A stretch of DNA of 64,000 nucleotides from Margaritifera margaritifera (taxonomy: Eukaryota > Mollusca > Bivalvia > Unionida > Margaritiferidae). Both the position numbers and the translations under genes were made by a program. This document shows, piece by piece, positions 63,952 through 64,000 of this stretch (positions within the stretch are counted from its first letter, which is position 1; each line of letters begins with the position of its first letter). Location: NCBI GenBank assembly GCA_029931535.1, contig JAQPZY010001414.1:574001-638000 (forward strand), written 5' to 3'. The notes beneath the pieces were generated by a model, which made no database searches, had not been told where the DNA came from, and worked only from the letters and a program-made list of their open reading frames with translations.

Positions 63952-64000
63952 ATGGCTACATCTTCTTCCTCTACCTCGTCTTCTACTGTGGTCAAAGTGA
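63952..64000 (+). CDS. Start of a further gene, cut by the window edge
   Basis: The ATG opens MATSSSSTSSSTVVKV, Ser/Thr-rich and still open at the last base. It is preceded by a TATA box and a poly(A) signal of the upstream gene, which supports a real transcription unit. Too short to identify. Confidence 0.45.
   Translation, partial: MATSSSSTSSSTVVKV

Larger units (their letters stand above)
59358..64000. mobile_element. Decayed Maverick/Polinton (adintovirus-like) block, right end outside window
   Basis: From about 59.36 kb the composition becomes less AT-rich and genes are packed end to end: CCHC protein (minus), then on the plus strand a basic/acidic ORF, type-B DNA polymerase, BIR protein, two F-box-like paralogues, two small genes, and the start of another. 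The polymerase belongs to the family used by Mavericks/Polintons and adintoviruses, which replicate as linear double-stranded DNA. No integrase, capsid, ATPase or protease gene is inside the window, and no terminal inverted repeat was found, so the left edge is only the end of the leftmost recognisable gene. The many stops and frameshifts show an old integrated copy. Confidence 0.65.

Noticed and set aside
59358..64000. A malacoherpesvirus-derived or nimavirus-derived insertion, because of the BIR gene
   Set aside because: The polymerase motifs are of the protein-primed Maverick/adintovirus type, not of the herpesvirus or nimavirus polymerases.

Overview
The window looks like nuclear DNA of an invertebrate animal. 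A lophotrochozoan, probably a bivalve mollusc, fits best, but this is inferred from overall character and not from a diagnostic gene. It is AT-rich and intron-rich, with little coding sequence, very long (TA)n, (GA)n, (GT)n and (ATT)n tracts, several minisatellites, foldback elements, tRNA-derived SINEs and decayed LINE and LTR retrotransposons. No rRNA gene, intact tRNA gene, CRISPR array or bacterial-type operon is visible.

Positions 1-26,400 are intergenic and repeat-rich. They hold two ~80/36-bp minisatellites, a LINE endonuclease relic (2.3-3.0 kb), a degenerate ~150-bp tandem array (7.6-9.0 kb), a 165-bp triplicate (10.7-11.1 kb), a 144-bp nested foldback (17.5 kb) and two dispersed repeats present twice in swapped order (X at 3.0 and 23.4 kb; Y at 4.8 and 20.0 kb). 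Positions 26.5-29.7 kb hold a candidate four-exon minus-strand gene for a small acidic protein. Its intron 3 contains an eight-unit 64-bp array centred on TGACGTCA-like sites. Positions 32.4-34.1 kb hold the 5' part of a Ty3/Gypsy-type LTR element with an exact tRNA-Pro primer-binding site and a broken gag. A GC-richer minus-strand island at 36.6-37.7 kb may contain exons, one of them TNF/C1q-like.

Positions 39.9-45.7 kb (minus) carry the best-supported host gene: a three-exon, phase-0, 136-residue secreted granulin with a signal peptide, a half-granulin, a linker and one full granulin. Positions 46-57 kb return to repeats: a foldback, a LINE reverse-transcriptase relic, SINE relics and microsatellites.

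The right end, from about 59.36 kb to the window edge, differs in composition (GC-richer), gene density and organisation. It is a decayed, virus-like Maverick/Polinton (adintovirus-like) block. It contains a divergent two-CCHC-knuckle gene, a palindromic TATA element between divergent starts, a broken type-B DNA polymerase, a BIR (inhibitor-of-apoptosis-type) gene, two tandem paralogues with an F-box-like start, two small unknown genes (one with a membrane anchor), a poly(A) signal, and the TATA box and start of a further gene that runs off the window. Genes overlap by 4 or 8 nt or lie 1-34 nt apart. At least four in-frame stops and several frameshifts show it is an old, non-functional insertion, unless some breaks are assembly errors. 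The combination of PolB with BIR, F-box-like and knuckle genes suggests a replication module joined to host-interaction genes, and is the most interesting part of the window.
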